DNA of 64,000 nucleotides, taken from NCBI GenBank assembly GCA_916048095.2, contig OU696591.1, positions 5,611,499-5,675,498 of the forward strand, read 5' to 3'. Shown piece after piece: positions 1 to 11,200 of the stretch. How positions within the stretch are numbered: the stretch's first letter is position 1; each line of letters starts with the position of its first letter. This DNA comes from Sacculina carcini. Its lineage: Eukaryota > Arthropoda > Thecostraca > Sacculinidae. The notes under the pieces are model-generated. The model did no database searches and was not told where the DNA came from. It saw nothing but the letters and a program-made list of their open reading frames with translations. The translations under genes were made by a program, and so were the position numbers.

Positions 1-39
1 CATACACACACATGCAGACACACACACGCATACAAACAC

Positions 40-310
40 ACGAGAGGATTAGAAAAAAGCGGATAGGAAAGGCTGGATTGTTATAAATCAAAGGGATAAA
101 AAGGAGATGCCATGGTATGAAATTGAAATAAAAACAAGATGCCGACAGAAGATCAAATAGTGACATAGAAAAGAGGAACAGTTTAGACAGCGGAATAGTA
201 AAAGCGAGAATAATTCAATCGTTCAAAGAAAACCTGGATAAATAATGATTTGGAGACGGGACAGCTCGAGCACAAGCTCAAATCCCGTAATGCACAAATT
301 GGCAGACACA
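40..310 (+). mobile_element. LINE C-terminal remnant at the left edge
   Basis: GGAGACGGGACAGCTCGAGC near 252 parallels GGAGACAGGACAGCACGAGC near 23650. No coding exon seen in 1-440. Confidence 0.45.
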
Positions 311-443
311 CACACACACACAGAGAAAAGTGAAAAATCTGAAAAAATGCGCTTATAGTTTTTTGGGTCAAAGTACACACAATGTCAACCTAAAACGATG
401 ATGTAGAATTAATGACCTACTTGAAAGCTAAAGGCTGCTCAAG

Positions 444-742
444 TGACAGCTGCTACACGGGAAGAAGTCGAAGCTTATGAACACACACACAGGTGTGTCC
501 CGTGCAGCTCGCTGTCACCGCAGAACCGACCCTCTCCACGCTATGGCGCCACAAGGACGGAAGACGTATTAGAGAGGACCACCTCCCCAGAATACATGAC
601 ACAACACATGACTGATATCTGGTACCATCATTTACTGCTGGGTTGACAGGGGCTGTTGAATTATATAATTGGCTCAACGAAATTCTTCTCCGCCGGGTTT
701 TGAACCACGGACCTGCCGCTTGTGAGGCGGCTGTGCTGTCAT
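444..742 (-). mobile_element. tRNA-derived SINE, copy 1
   Basis: The tRNA-like head (B box GGTTCAAAACC) is at the right end on the minus strand; the body has TGGTACCAGATATCAGTC. Same family as 16186, 32683, 36637, 63401 and 63636. Confidence 0.85.
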
Positions 743-760
743 AATCAATGACCTACTGAC

Positions 761-929
761 CCAGAAATGCCAGGTTGACGGCTGAAGGTCGCCGGGGACA
801 GGTGACAATAACGCGTGTGATCACACCCAATGTGCCCTCGCTTCCTATAAACAAGTGCTTCAGGTCGTAGCCCGTGTTGTCCTTCTTCATCGATGACATC
901 AGGTCAATGACCTCGCCGTCTGGCAACAC
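761..929 (-). CDS. D2HGDH: D2HGDH exon 5 (last one inside the window)
   Basis: Encodes [40 protein letters not shown] and AVNLAFLG. The acceptor is TGGCCAG and the donor GTCAGT, phase 1. A SINE ends about 15 bp beyond the donor. Confidence 0.94.
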
Positions 930-1230
930 CTGGCCAGTACACACACACACACAGACATACACACACACAGACATAGACACATAAGTGTACATAGAGATTA
1001 AACATTACAGACACACACTAACAAACACACACACAAAGGTTTATATACAGATTAAACAATGCAAACATGCTTTACATACACAAACACTAACACTGACACA
1101 AACACACACACACACAAACACACTGATACACACACACACACACACACACACATTGACACACATAAATACAGATACACACACATACACATTGACACATATA
1201 AATACACACACACACACACACACACACACT

Positions 1231-1263
<33 letters not shown>

Positions 1264-2450
1264 ACATACACACACACTGATACACACACACACACATTCA
1301 CACACATAAATACACACACTGACACACACACACTGACACACATAAATACACACACACACACCGGCGTGATGGGAGCATCCCTGGAAGACTTCGCCAAGCT
1401 CCTGGGCGGAAGAATAAGCGAGCGTTCAGTGGAGCCGCGAGAGACAGCGAATAAGCCTGGTCGTCATTCGTGGCAACGCCGCCTCCATTGTTTTATAGTG
1501 TTGTTAATATGTGTACACGTTTGTAAATATATTTGTTTGTCACACAAAAAAAAACAAAGAAAACAAAACAAACACTGACACAAATACACAAACACACTGC
1601 CACACACGTATGGGGTGTATTGTACTCACAGCTTCCAGACCCAGTACATTAGCATGCAGACTGCCGTAGCGAAACAGTCGCAGGCCGCCGGCGTTGGTTG
1701 CCAGATTGCCGCCAATTTGGCAACTTCCCTTGGCGCCCAAATCGATTGGCGCCATGTGGCCGCGCTCGGCCAAGTATTGATCGACAGTCTCCAACACACA
1801 ACCAGCCTGACATTGTAGTGTGCCTGCGAGACGAACACAAACACACACACACATACACACATATACATATATACAGACAATGATGCACACATACAATGAT
1901 ACCTACAGTCATACACGCAAATATACATAGATATACACAAACACACACATACACACACATATACATATATACAGACAATGATGTACACAGACATATATAC
2001 CTACAGTCATACACGCAAATATACATAAATATACACACGCAGATATATGCATACACGTAGATTCTGGCAGATATGCACACATGCATACATAGACACACAC
2101 ACACACACACATAGACAGACAGATATAAAAGGGCACATATATAGACAGATACACATACACACACATTCAACAGATACACATACATACACACACACACACA
2201 TATATAGATAGACACACAAACACACATAGATACAGAGACATACGCACAGACAGACACACATACCTACACATACACGTACACACAGACAGACAGAGAAACA
2301 CACACACACACACACACATAGACAGACATACACACATATAGACATACACACAAACACACAGAGATAGAGAGACATACGCACACACAGACATACATACTTA
2401 CACATACACGTACACACAGACAGACGGAGAAACACACACACACACACACA

Positions 2451-2488
<38 letters not shown>

Positions 2489-4037
2489 GACTGACCGGTG
2501 AGCGGGTCGAAGGAGGTGATCTCGTTCATCAGCTGCGTGGAGAGAATGATCTCGTCGAACACGGGCACACCACTGCCCACCACGGCCGTATTGCCAGCCT
2601 GTGGACACACGGCTAGATGACGCTGGTGACAGTGTCGCATAATGGCCGACACTTCGGCAGTGCTACGAGGACGCAACAACACACGACTCTCTCCTACACA
2701 CACACACATATTACATTACATTACATTACATTAAGACATTTGTATCGCGCTTTTCACCCGAGGGTCTCAAAAGCGCTCACACACACACAAGCACAAGAGT
2801 CATACACATACACAATCACGAACACACACACTCACCTACATACACACACCCATACACACACACACACAAAACAGACAAGTACATATACGCACAAACACAA
2901 ACATACACTCACGTTTACATACTCAAAAACACAAAAATACACACGCACACACACATACATATTGAATAAGATAGCACAGCAGACATACAGCACAGAAGAC
3001 AACACAAAATACAACACATTAAGACAACACAGCAGGCATACAACGACATACACTCAGATTGACAAATCACAACACAATAGACACACAAATACAAACCAGA
3101 AAACACAACATAACAGACACACAAAAACATACACTCAAACAAATAGACAGATAACACAACACAACAGACACACAAACACAGATAACAACACACATACTGT
3201 AAACCTTCAGTTCAGGGGTTCTTGATTGTTGTAGATTATGTCTAATTATGTAACTATGTATTATATTTTTGCTGATAAACGTAGTTTTGCCTGATCGTTT
3301 TTAAATGAGTTGTATGAATGAATATTGAATAAAAAAGTTTTGTTATTACGCCGTTTGTATTTATAAATTTTCACTGCAACACTGACAAAGGCACATTGGC
3401 AGAATAATGGAAAAATAATGCGGCACCATGCGCTTTTGTGTACATGTAAGCGTATTTGTTTGTTTGTGTGTGTGTGTGTGTGTATGTGAGTAAGATTAAT
3501 CAAATTAATAAGACTGAAAATAAATTAAAAGTAATATATTAATCTATTAACAAATACTCAATTATAGCCAAATACAAATTACGGATAGAATGAATTTCGC
3601 TAAATTTGGCAACACCGACTCGCCTCGACAGTAGCGCCACCAGTCGGTGTTGTGAGTTGCCAGTTGGTCGGCGGCCGTAATGACGCGGTTGTCGTCGAGA
3701 ATGGCGCGGAAAGTTGCCAGATCGTCTTCGAGAACTTGTGAAAAATGGCCACGCTGCACCGGGTACTGTAGTCGCGTGAGCTGTACCTGGCAACCCTCAT
3801 TGCTACTGTTGTTGCCAGCTTGGTTCTGTGACACACACATACACATACATACACACACACACATACACACACACACACATACATACACACACACACATTC
3901 ATTTCATTTATTGAACATTATATAATGCGCCTTTACAATAGTTTCACAAATTCTCAAAAGCGCCACACACACACACACACACACACTTATATACCTACAT
4001 GCACACACACACATACAAATGCATGTCCATATGCAAG

Positions 4038-4074
<37 letters not shown>

Positions 4075-5595
4075 ACACACTATATGAAGCTCAATACAGG
4101 AAAACAAGCAAATACACCTCAATAACACTCTGAATGAATGAAACATGCACAATAAAAACAAGTAAATCTAATAACATGAATAATACAATAGCATTAAAAT
4201 AAAACACATCATACAAGCGCATATGGGTGTTCAATGACAAGCAATGACACACACACACACATACATGTAAATGTACATTGTAACTGTTTTGTATTGTAAT
4301 CATATTATGTCGAGTTATTGTTGGATTATATATTCAACACACTCGACCATAAATCAAATATACAATTAGAAATTAAGCCAATACAAATAAGCGATTCTAC
4401 GACACAGATTTATTGGGGAAAATTCAATTGAACAATATTGGTGAAAACAGTGGCGGCGCCAGAATTTTCCGGCGGGGGACTAAAAGAGGCTAAAGAAAAA
4501 CATGAGGAACTACACTCTCATGATTATTACAGGGGGAGAAAAGTCTAGGCTAAATGTGTAAGGATTCAAGAACATTAAAAACGCTAACTTATAATAAAAA
4601 CGCACAAAAACGTTTCAATATTTTTCATAGATTTTAGGTTAGGTTAGGTTTAGCGTTCTAATGTAATGTGCTGCCTTTGCAGGAGGCGAGCGACTGGAAG
4701 AAATTCGTTAAATCAAATTTCCAAAATCTAATGTTCTTGAATCCTTACACATTTAGCGTCAATCGAGAAGAAAGGCTTGACACATATTTGAGGGGGGGGG
4801 ACTTCAACCACTTCAAGCCCCCCCCAATGAGCGGTACCTGGTATTGTAGAATTATGATGTCATGAGTGTATGTGTGTAGATCAGGGGTTCCCAACCTTTT
4901 TTGCTTCGCGACCTCCAGGACAGATCCGGAAGGCTCCATAATCGCCCAGTAAAAATATGAGAAGTTGGAAAAACACCTTTATACTGAATTAATATCACAT
5001 TCAATACTTTAAAGCCATCGCTATTGAATTTATTCGAAAATACAAAGCTAAAAAATCAGATGTTCATAACATGCCATTTTTTGCTAATTTGGACGGATGT
5101 AAATTTTTTTCAGGCGGCTCTCGCGACCCCCTGAGGTTGGGAACCTGTGATGTGGATGTTATGAGGAGTACCGTTATGATGGTTACCACGTGTGTTGTGT
5201 ATTCATGTGTAATATGACTGATCGAGAAGTTTAAAACAGGCGTGTAGAGAGAGATAGGAAGTTAGGGACGTGACGAATTATTGTAGATTCTGTCTGAAAG
5301 CGTTGTTGTTCGTTTCTTCTATACAATAGATTAATTTCTGCTTTTACTGCTGGGAGTTTAACAATACCTGACAAACTGAACCGTAGTGCACATGACGTCC
5401 GTTCAGATGGCGCTCCACCGATGACGTCACAAACAGCTGTCGTGGCCAGCGCGCCACAAGCCGAACTGTCGCCGAAACTGGCAGCATTGGTGATAGAATG
5501 CGACAAAAAACTGGCGACACATTATTTAAGAGAAAAACGGTAAATGCTGGAATTCGTGCACAAAAATTGCGCAATATATCAAGCGATCTAAACAA
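761..5595 (-). CDS. D2HGDH: D2HGDH gene, 5' part (5 coding exons; continues past the left edge)
   Basis: D-2-hydroxyglutarate dehydrogenase oxidises D-2-hydroxyglutarate to 2-oxoglutarate with FAD in the mitochondrion. Joining 5368-5595, 3624-3825, 2496-2693, 1630-1823 and 761-929 gives 330 codons plus one base, with every intron phase consistent. The product starts with an Arg-rich, Ser-rich leader typical of mitochondrial import, then [62 protein letters not shown] and [19 protein letters not shown], which follow the FAD-binding PCMH domain of the family closely. The C-terminal oxidase domain is outside the window. Oddities: the second intron seems to use a GC donor, and the glycine-rich FAD motif reads [15 protein letters not shown] instead of the usual PQGGNTG..GGSVPV. 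It is head-to-head with PAN2. Confidence 0.9.
1000..1360. repeat. CA microsatellite cluster in D2HGDH intron 4
   Basis: Long (CA)n interrupted by TGA and TAAATA words; TG in the sense strand of the gene. Confidence 0.95.
1630..1823 (-). CDS. D2HGDH: D2HGDH exon 4
   Basis: Encodes [40 protein letters not shown] and [14 protein letters not shown], the most conserved part of the FAD domain. The acceptor is TCTCGCAG and the donor GTGAGT, phase 0. Confidence 0.95.
1835..2490. repeat. CA-rich minisatellite in D2HGDH intron 3
   Basis: The whole intron is CA/TA-rich. Blocks repeat at a scale of about 130 bp, for example 2167-2300 and 2320-2430. Confidence 0.93.
2496..2693 (-). CDS. D2HGDH: D2HGDH exon 3 (start of PCMH/FAD domain)
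   Basis: Encodes [20 protein letters not shown], then [20 protein letters not shown]. The second stretch is the FAD pyrophosphate-binding loop, with unusual Gly-to-Ala and GS/SG changes. It ends at DPLTG with a GTCAGT donor, phase 1. Confidence 0.92.
2705..3197 (-). mobile_element. Shorter copy of the same LINE 3' region
   Basis: Matches 9346-9913 almost base for base: the ATTACA tail, CGCGCTTTTCACCCGAGGGT, and the body with CAGCACAGAAGACAACAC. It lies in D2HGDH intron 2. Confidence 0.8.
3624..3825 (-). CDS. D2HGDH: D2HGDH exon 2
   Basis: Acceptor CACAG, then NQAGNNSS and [20 protein letters not shown], matching the 'LTRERYPVRR' region of the family, up to DWWRYCRG. Only a cut before GCGAGT keeps the reading frame into exon 3 (the G plus GA codon), which implies a GC-AG intron. 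Confidence 0.85.
3898..3966 (-). mobile_element. Diverged LINE/SINE 3' terminus
   Basis: TTATATAATGCGCC...TCTCAAAAGCGCC resembles the GCGC-bracketed termini elsewhere in the window (also 23733-23802 and 59318-59360). Confidence 0.4.
4545..4760. mobile_element. MITE with about 30-bp terminal inverted repeats
   Basis: GCTAAATGTGTAAGGATTC and AAGAACATTA at the left end reappear inverted at 4729-4757. The centre contains TTAGG repeats. A second copy is at 59803-60009. Confidence 0.75.
4882..5149. mobile_element. hAT-like MITE
   Basis: Termini CAGGGGTTCCCAACC and GGTTGGGAACCTGTG are typical hAT ends. The flanking 8-mers GTGTAGAT and ATGTGGAT agree at 6 of 8 positions. Confidence 0.7.
5368..5595 (-). 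CDS. D2HGDH: D2HGDH exon 1 (start and mitochondrial leader)
   Basis: Seventy-six codons from an ATG at 5593-5595, beginning [16 protein letters not shown] and ending GSVCQ before a GTATTG donor. The leader is rich in Arg, Ser and Leu with few acidic residues, as in mitochondrial presequences. Phase 0 matches exon 2. This exon is assigned by position, phase and leader character, not by sequence conservation, so it is less certain than the others. Confidence 0.65.
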
Positions 5596-6255
5596 AGCGT
5601 TGCTATTGATATAATTATCGGCGTTTAAGCGAGTATTCTAAATGAAAAAAACACCATGAAAATGCTCACTGCAACAGATTGTTCCCTACTGCATTGCTTA
5701 GCTGATCAAGAAGGCAAGAGACAGGAATTAAGACGACGCAAATCCGACTGATTCTGAAAGCAATACTATGCATGACTACGCCTGCCGCTGAACGCCGAAA
5801 CCAATAATTTTAGTAAGTACACAGGATAATCAGAGCATTGCGCACAAATGCTAGCACTTACCGACCCACGCAGCAGAACAAAACACACGTGACCCCGTGA
5901 CCTTGACTTTGAATTGTGTAAACACCTGACAGGATTTGAACGTTTAATTAGTATTGTTTGTGGCAGAGCTCAATGATTATTATCAGATATACTGGTGAAT
6001 GCCACCACAAAAATGAGAATTTTTTCTTCACAAAAACCCGGGTGAACATTGGTGCGGGGGGTGCATGAAAATCATTTTTCCTCATTATTATTGAACTTTG
6101 TATACAATCCATAAGCATTGAACACATTTATGGCGGATAATTATTTTAGCATGTGAGTTGCGCGCATTTCGGTGTGAAAATATTTCGTTGTGAGTTGATT
6201 TCGCATTAATTTTCAGTGTTCTTTGGTTTTCGACGACATTCGGCCGATTCGCATC
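5596..6255. promoter_or_regulatory. Divergent promoter region between D2HGDH and PAN2
   Basis: The 660 bp between the two opposing start codons hold no gene and far fewer microsatellites than the introns. The head-to-head layout implies a shared or overlapping promoter. No clear TATA box was found. 5' UTRs of both genes must lie here. Confidence 0.6.
5886..5906 (+). promoter_or_regulatory. E-box next to an ERR/FTZ-F1-type half-site
   Basis: CACGTG at 5886-5891 is followed by TGACCTTGA at 5898-5906, the reverse complement of TCAAGGTCA, which is the extended monomer site for ERR and FTZ-F1 type nuclear receptors. ERR commonly controls mitochondrial metabolism genes, which would suit D2HGDH. 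This is a motif match only. Confidence 0.35.
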
Positions 6256-6316
6256 ATGGACTTTTCGACAGGAGTTCCGTACTCCATGGCGTCTGACGTG
6301 CCTGGCAGTATGATGG
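6256..6316 (+). CDS. PAN2: PAN2 exon 1 (start)
   Basis: Begins [20 protein letters not shown] and splits a Glu codon at a GTCAGT donor, phase 1. It is short and weakly conserved. The start was chosen because it is the first ATG that joins exon 2 in frame. Confidence 0.8.
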
Positions 6317-6945
6317 GTCAGTGCTGAATTGCTCCTGAAGTTGTTCATTTAAACTGCCTTCGTGTCTGTCCTCGTATCTGTCTATCTTCCTATCTGTTTT
6401 GTGTACTCCTGTTTGTCTTTACCCTAGTCTATTCCTACCTATCTGATGTTCTTATTGGCGTTTTAAGAGCGCACCAGTCAGTTTAGACTATATGGCGCGC
6501 CCCACTGTGGGCCCATCTACAGTGCTCACTCCCGGTAGACTCAAGCGGAGGTGTTGATGAACAAACCCGGGCCAGGATTCGAACCGCGAACCTCTGACAC
6601 GAGAGTTCAGCGCCTAAGCTACTCGGGAGCTTACTCATCTATCTATCCCATCTCCTGCCTTACTATGTTCGTATCTGTCTCCGTATATTTCGTCGTATGC
6701 ATCTGTATTTGCATCTTATGCACTTGGAAACGTGTGAGTACGTGGGTGTGTGCAGCTGTGTGTGCGAATGCATGCAAGTATGCGTGGGTCCATTCTTGTT
6801 TGAGTCTATATGTTTTTGAAATTAGCTGCTTTTAGCTGTCACCGCTTGCTTATACCGTGTAACTACTGCACGTCTGTGTAGAACAGACACTATAACAAAT
6901 ACACTGATTTGAATTGAATCCTTTTGGAGTTTACACCACATAAAG

Positions 6946-7029
<84 letters not shown>

Positions 7030-8183
7030 TAAGCCACATGCACGTTTGTGTGTGTGTGTGGTGGACAGAGTATGACGGTTCTGCACTGTACTCTCCCTAC
7101 CCGGGTCTGTACCCGGGCCAGACAGATGCCGAATACCAGCAAGTCAACTGTGTTTCGGTCGACGGCGGCAGTCGATACGGCGTTTCTGCAGTGGCGTTCG
7201 ACCCTCGCGAGGAACTGCTGTGGACCGGCAACCAGGGGGTGAGCTTGCCCCTCCCCATTTCTGTTCTTCCCCCTATTTCACGCTACCCTCTCTAAATTTC
7301 AATCGCCCTTGTAGTAAAATATTTATGTCTTTCTATAATATACTTTTGTTTGTTTTTCCATCTGTAATTTTTAAAATGCAACATATTAAGCTGTGTTGTT
7401 CGTTTCTCTACGTGAAATATAATTTAATATAATTTAAGATAATTTAATATCATGTAAGATAATTGAAGGTAATTGAACATAATTTAACATAACTCAAGAT
7501 AATTTAATATAATTTAAGATAATTTAAGATAATTCAAGATAATGTATGGTAATTTAAGATAATTCAAGATAATTTAAGAAAATTTAAGATCATTTAAGAT
7601 AATTTAAGATATCTCTCAAACGGTAATGTCGATTTTTGCTCACGTTATCAGCATAACATGCTCACGCATCTATAAACAGAACATCCTCGTTGACTTTATA
7701 TGCTGAAAAGCGACTTGGAAAATTTTTTCAATTATACTTTTCCAGTGGTTATACTCATTTTCATGTTTATAAAAGCTCATAACAGTAGTTTTAGTTGCTT
7801 ATAATAAATTTAAATAATTAAATAATTAATGTATACTACGTTTATCAAAAGAATAGTTTATCACATTTATTTAAAAGCTCTTGCTGTTTTCTGCTTTCCA
7901 CTTGTATTTTCTGTGTGTGTGTCGTGGTACAGGGCCACGTGACGTCATACTACTCACAGCGACTGCAAAAGTACACGTCATTTGCGGCGCACGCAGTTGG
8001 CAACGAGGCGCGCCATCTTTGTCTACTGGACCAGCTGGTGCTAACTCTGTCTCACAACCAACTGAGAGCGCATATCAGACGTGGACTACCGCGACTCTCC
8101 TACAAGTAGCAAACTCTCTCTCTCCCTCTCCCTTCCTCTCTCGCTCTCTCTCGCTCTCACACACATAGACACACGGACACTCA

Positions 8184-8227
<44 letters not shown>

Positions 8228-11200
8228 AACACACACACATACACACATGGATACTGAAGATCAAACACAGTTTCTGCACACAGTTGAACTGTATAGCCTG
8301 CAGAACTGCAGTAGAACTGTTTATGTGGAGCCTACCCACATAAAGACATCATATTCACAAGACAACAAGCACACAAACCAATACATACAAACAGACAGAC
8401 AGACAACCCAACAGACGTACAAACATATAAAACAGAACTCAATATAACAGACACGCAGATACATACATACAAACATATAACAGCATAACATATAACACCA
8501 AGTAGATAACACACACACACACACACATACTTGATTGCCATTTATAGATGCCTAACAAAAAATAACAGATATAGAAGACAAAAATATTTCGGCAGTCTAA
8601 CAGGTATCATAGTTTCGGTCTGCAAAAAACGCACAATCAATATGGATGTGTGAAAATATGGCTTGTAAAATACGGCGCAATAGATGATGATTGGAACAAA
8701 TTACCAAATACAATTGTCAACCACAGAACACAACTCAGATGTTTAACACAAAAGTATGATTTCTGGAAGGCAGCAGCTACGAGTGTTTGAGACTTCTGTC
8801 TGCCAAAAACAACTCGCTGATAACATATACGCATACACACACGTTGACACATACAGACACACACACCCACATGCACACACTTGCCTGCATATACGCTCAC
8901 ATCATGATTTTGTGTTTGGTATTGTGTCAACTGAAACATTACTGGAAATGTGATTATGTGTGTGTGTATGTATATTTGTATTTTTGGTTGGTATGCGTGT
9001 CTGTGTGTGTGTGTGTGCTTGTATGTTTGTTTGTATTGTATTTTAACCATATATTGCCATAAATATAAATAAACAATTTCAATAGATAACACAGCAGCAA
9101 TTGGCAAAAAACCCATCGACAGCTAATATGCTCATAGACGGACACTTACATTTTACATGTACTGATAGAAATCATATACACATATACGTATATATGCGTG
9201 TTTTTTTCTTCTGTTTTTATTGCGTTTATTGCACTCCTTTTTTCAAACAAAACGGCTTTTCAGTGCAAAATTACTATCTAAAAGATACATATATATGTAT
9301 ATATATAGTCTCACCATCCACACACACACACACAATCACACACACACATTACATTACATTACATTACATTAAGACATTTATATCGCGCTTTTCACCCGAG
9401 GGTCTCAAAAGCGCTCACACACACACTCACACACACACACACACAACACACACACACACACACACACACACAAGCACAAGAGTCATACACATACACAATC
9501 ACGAACACACACACTCACCTACATACACACACCCATACACACACACAAAACAGACATATAACAGACATATAGACAAGTACATATACGCACAATCACGAAC
9601 ATACACTCACGTTTACATACTCAAAAACACAAAAATGCACACGCACACACACATACATATTGAATAAGATAGCAAAGCCGACATACAGCACAGAAGACAA
9701 CACAACATACAACACATTAAGACAACACAACAGGCATACAACGACATACACTCAGATTGACAAATCACAACAAAATAGACACACAAATACAAACCAGAAA
9801 ACACAACATAACAGACACACAAAGACATACACTCAAACAAATAGACAGAGAACACAACACAACAGACACACAAACACAGATAACAGAGCTCATCACAACA
9901 ACACACATACAGCATACAATGGAGAAACATACAGACACAAGAACAGAAAACACACGCATGAGGCACATACACATAGAAGACAGAATTAGGAAACAATCAG
10001 ACCTTATATTCAGTACTAATATATACAATATTATTAAGACAGTAATAAGACTTAGTGAGAAAGAAATTTTTAGTATGTTTTTTGAAAAGAGATAGAGATT
10101 TGATTGAGCGTATTGAGGGAGAAAGCCTATTGTAGATACGAGGTCCTAAGATAGAGAAACAACGATTGTAGTGAGAATGCCTAGAAGGAAAGGAAGGTTC
10201 AACTAGTAGAAAAGGATCGTTAGAAGACCTAAGAGAAAGAGATGAGGTTTTATAAGACAGAAGGTCAAACAGATACGCAGGCTTACGAAGATAAAGAGCT
10301 GAATGAATAATTAAACAAATACGATACTCAACAAGAGCCTTAATGGGAAGTAACCTAAGTTTTTGTAAAGAAGAAAATACATGAGAACCCGAAGGAAGAT
10401 TAAATATCATACGACATGCTTTATTAATAATACATTGAAGTTTCCTAAGCACACACACACACACATAGATATGTTCACTAAGCATTTGAGTTTTACACGA
10501 ATAAACAGATTTCATTGTGTACAGTTTTGTACGCCCACTACCGCATAATTTAGTTTCCTGCGTGCCGCATCAGTGTTCAATAAGGGAATAGTAAATTCGT
10601 TAGTGTGTCTCAATGCCATGGTGTGTGGAGTCTTCCGTTGAAATGTCGTGTGTGTTTGTATGTGTCTGTTCTTGTGTGTGTGTTTGTGTTTATGTGTATG
10701 TATGTGTGTGTGTGTGTATGTGTCAGGTCTCGTCACATGGTTAATATGCAGTGTATGTTAGCATTGAGCGGTGGCTCTAGTGTGTTGTTGGCTGGACACC
10801 AGAACACGATGATCTGCTACGATATGGCACACGGCAAGGAAACGCACGTGGTCAGTCTCCCCCCGCATCCCCATCCCCCTTTATCCCTGCTTCATCCCCC
10901 CTCCCCCAGTTGTAAAAACGAGCGGTATTGATGTGACAGCATGTTTAACCCATTATCTCCCGGTGATTGCATAGGAGATTACTTGAAAATGACTATATTT
11001 TGTAGGTTTTTTTTATTAGCTCTATATCAATACATATTTATTAATTGGGCTATATTTATTGGCAAAATATATCTTGATATCTTTATAAAAAAAATTGATT
11101 TGAATTAATTGATATACCAGCTTGAAAACGTCCATGTTTTTGTGCTCAATATATATAATTATGAGAGGTAATCGTTAATTACGTTATGTAATGTGTGTGT

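Noticed and set aside
1040-1400. Cys/Val-rich 'VCVCVC' proteins from CA/TG tracts here and elsewhere
   Set aside because: Translations of microsatellites, open only by composition.
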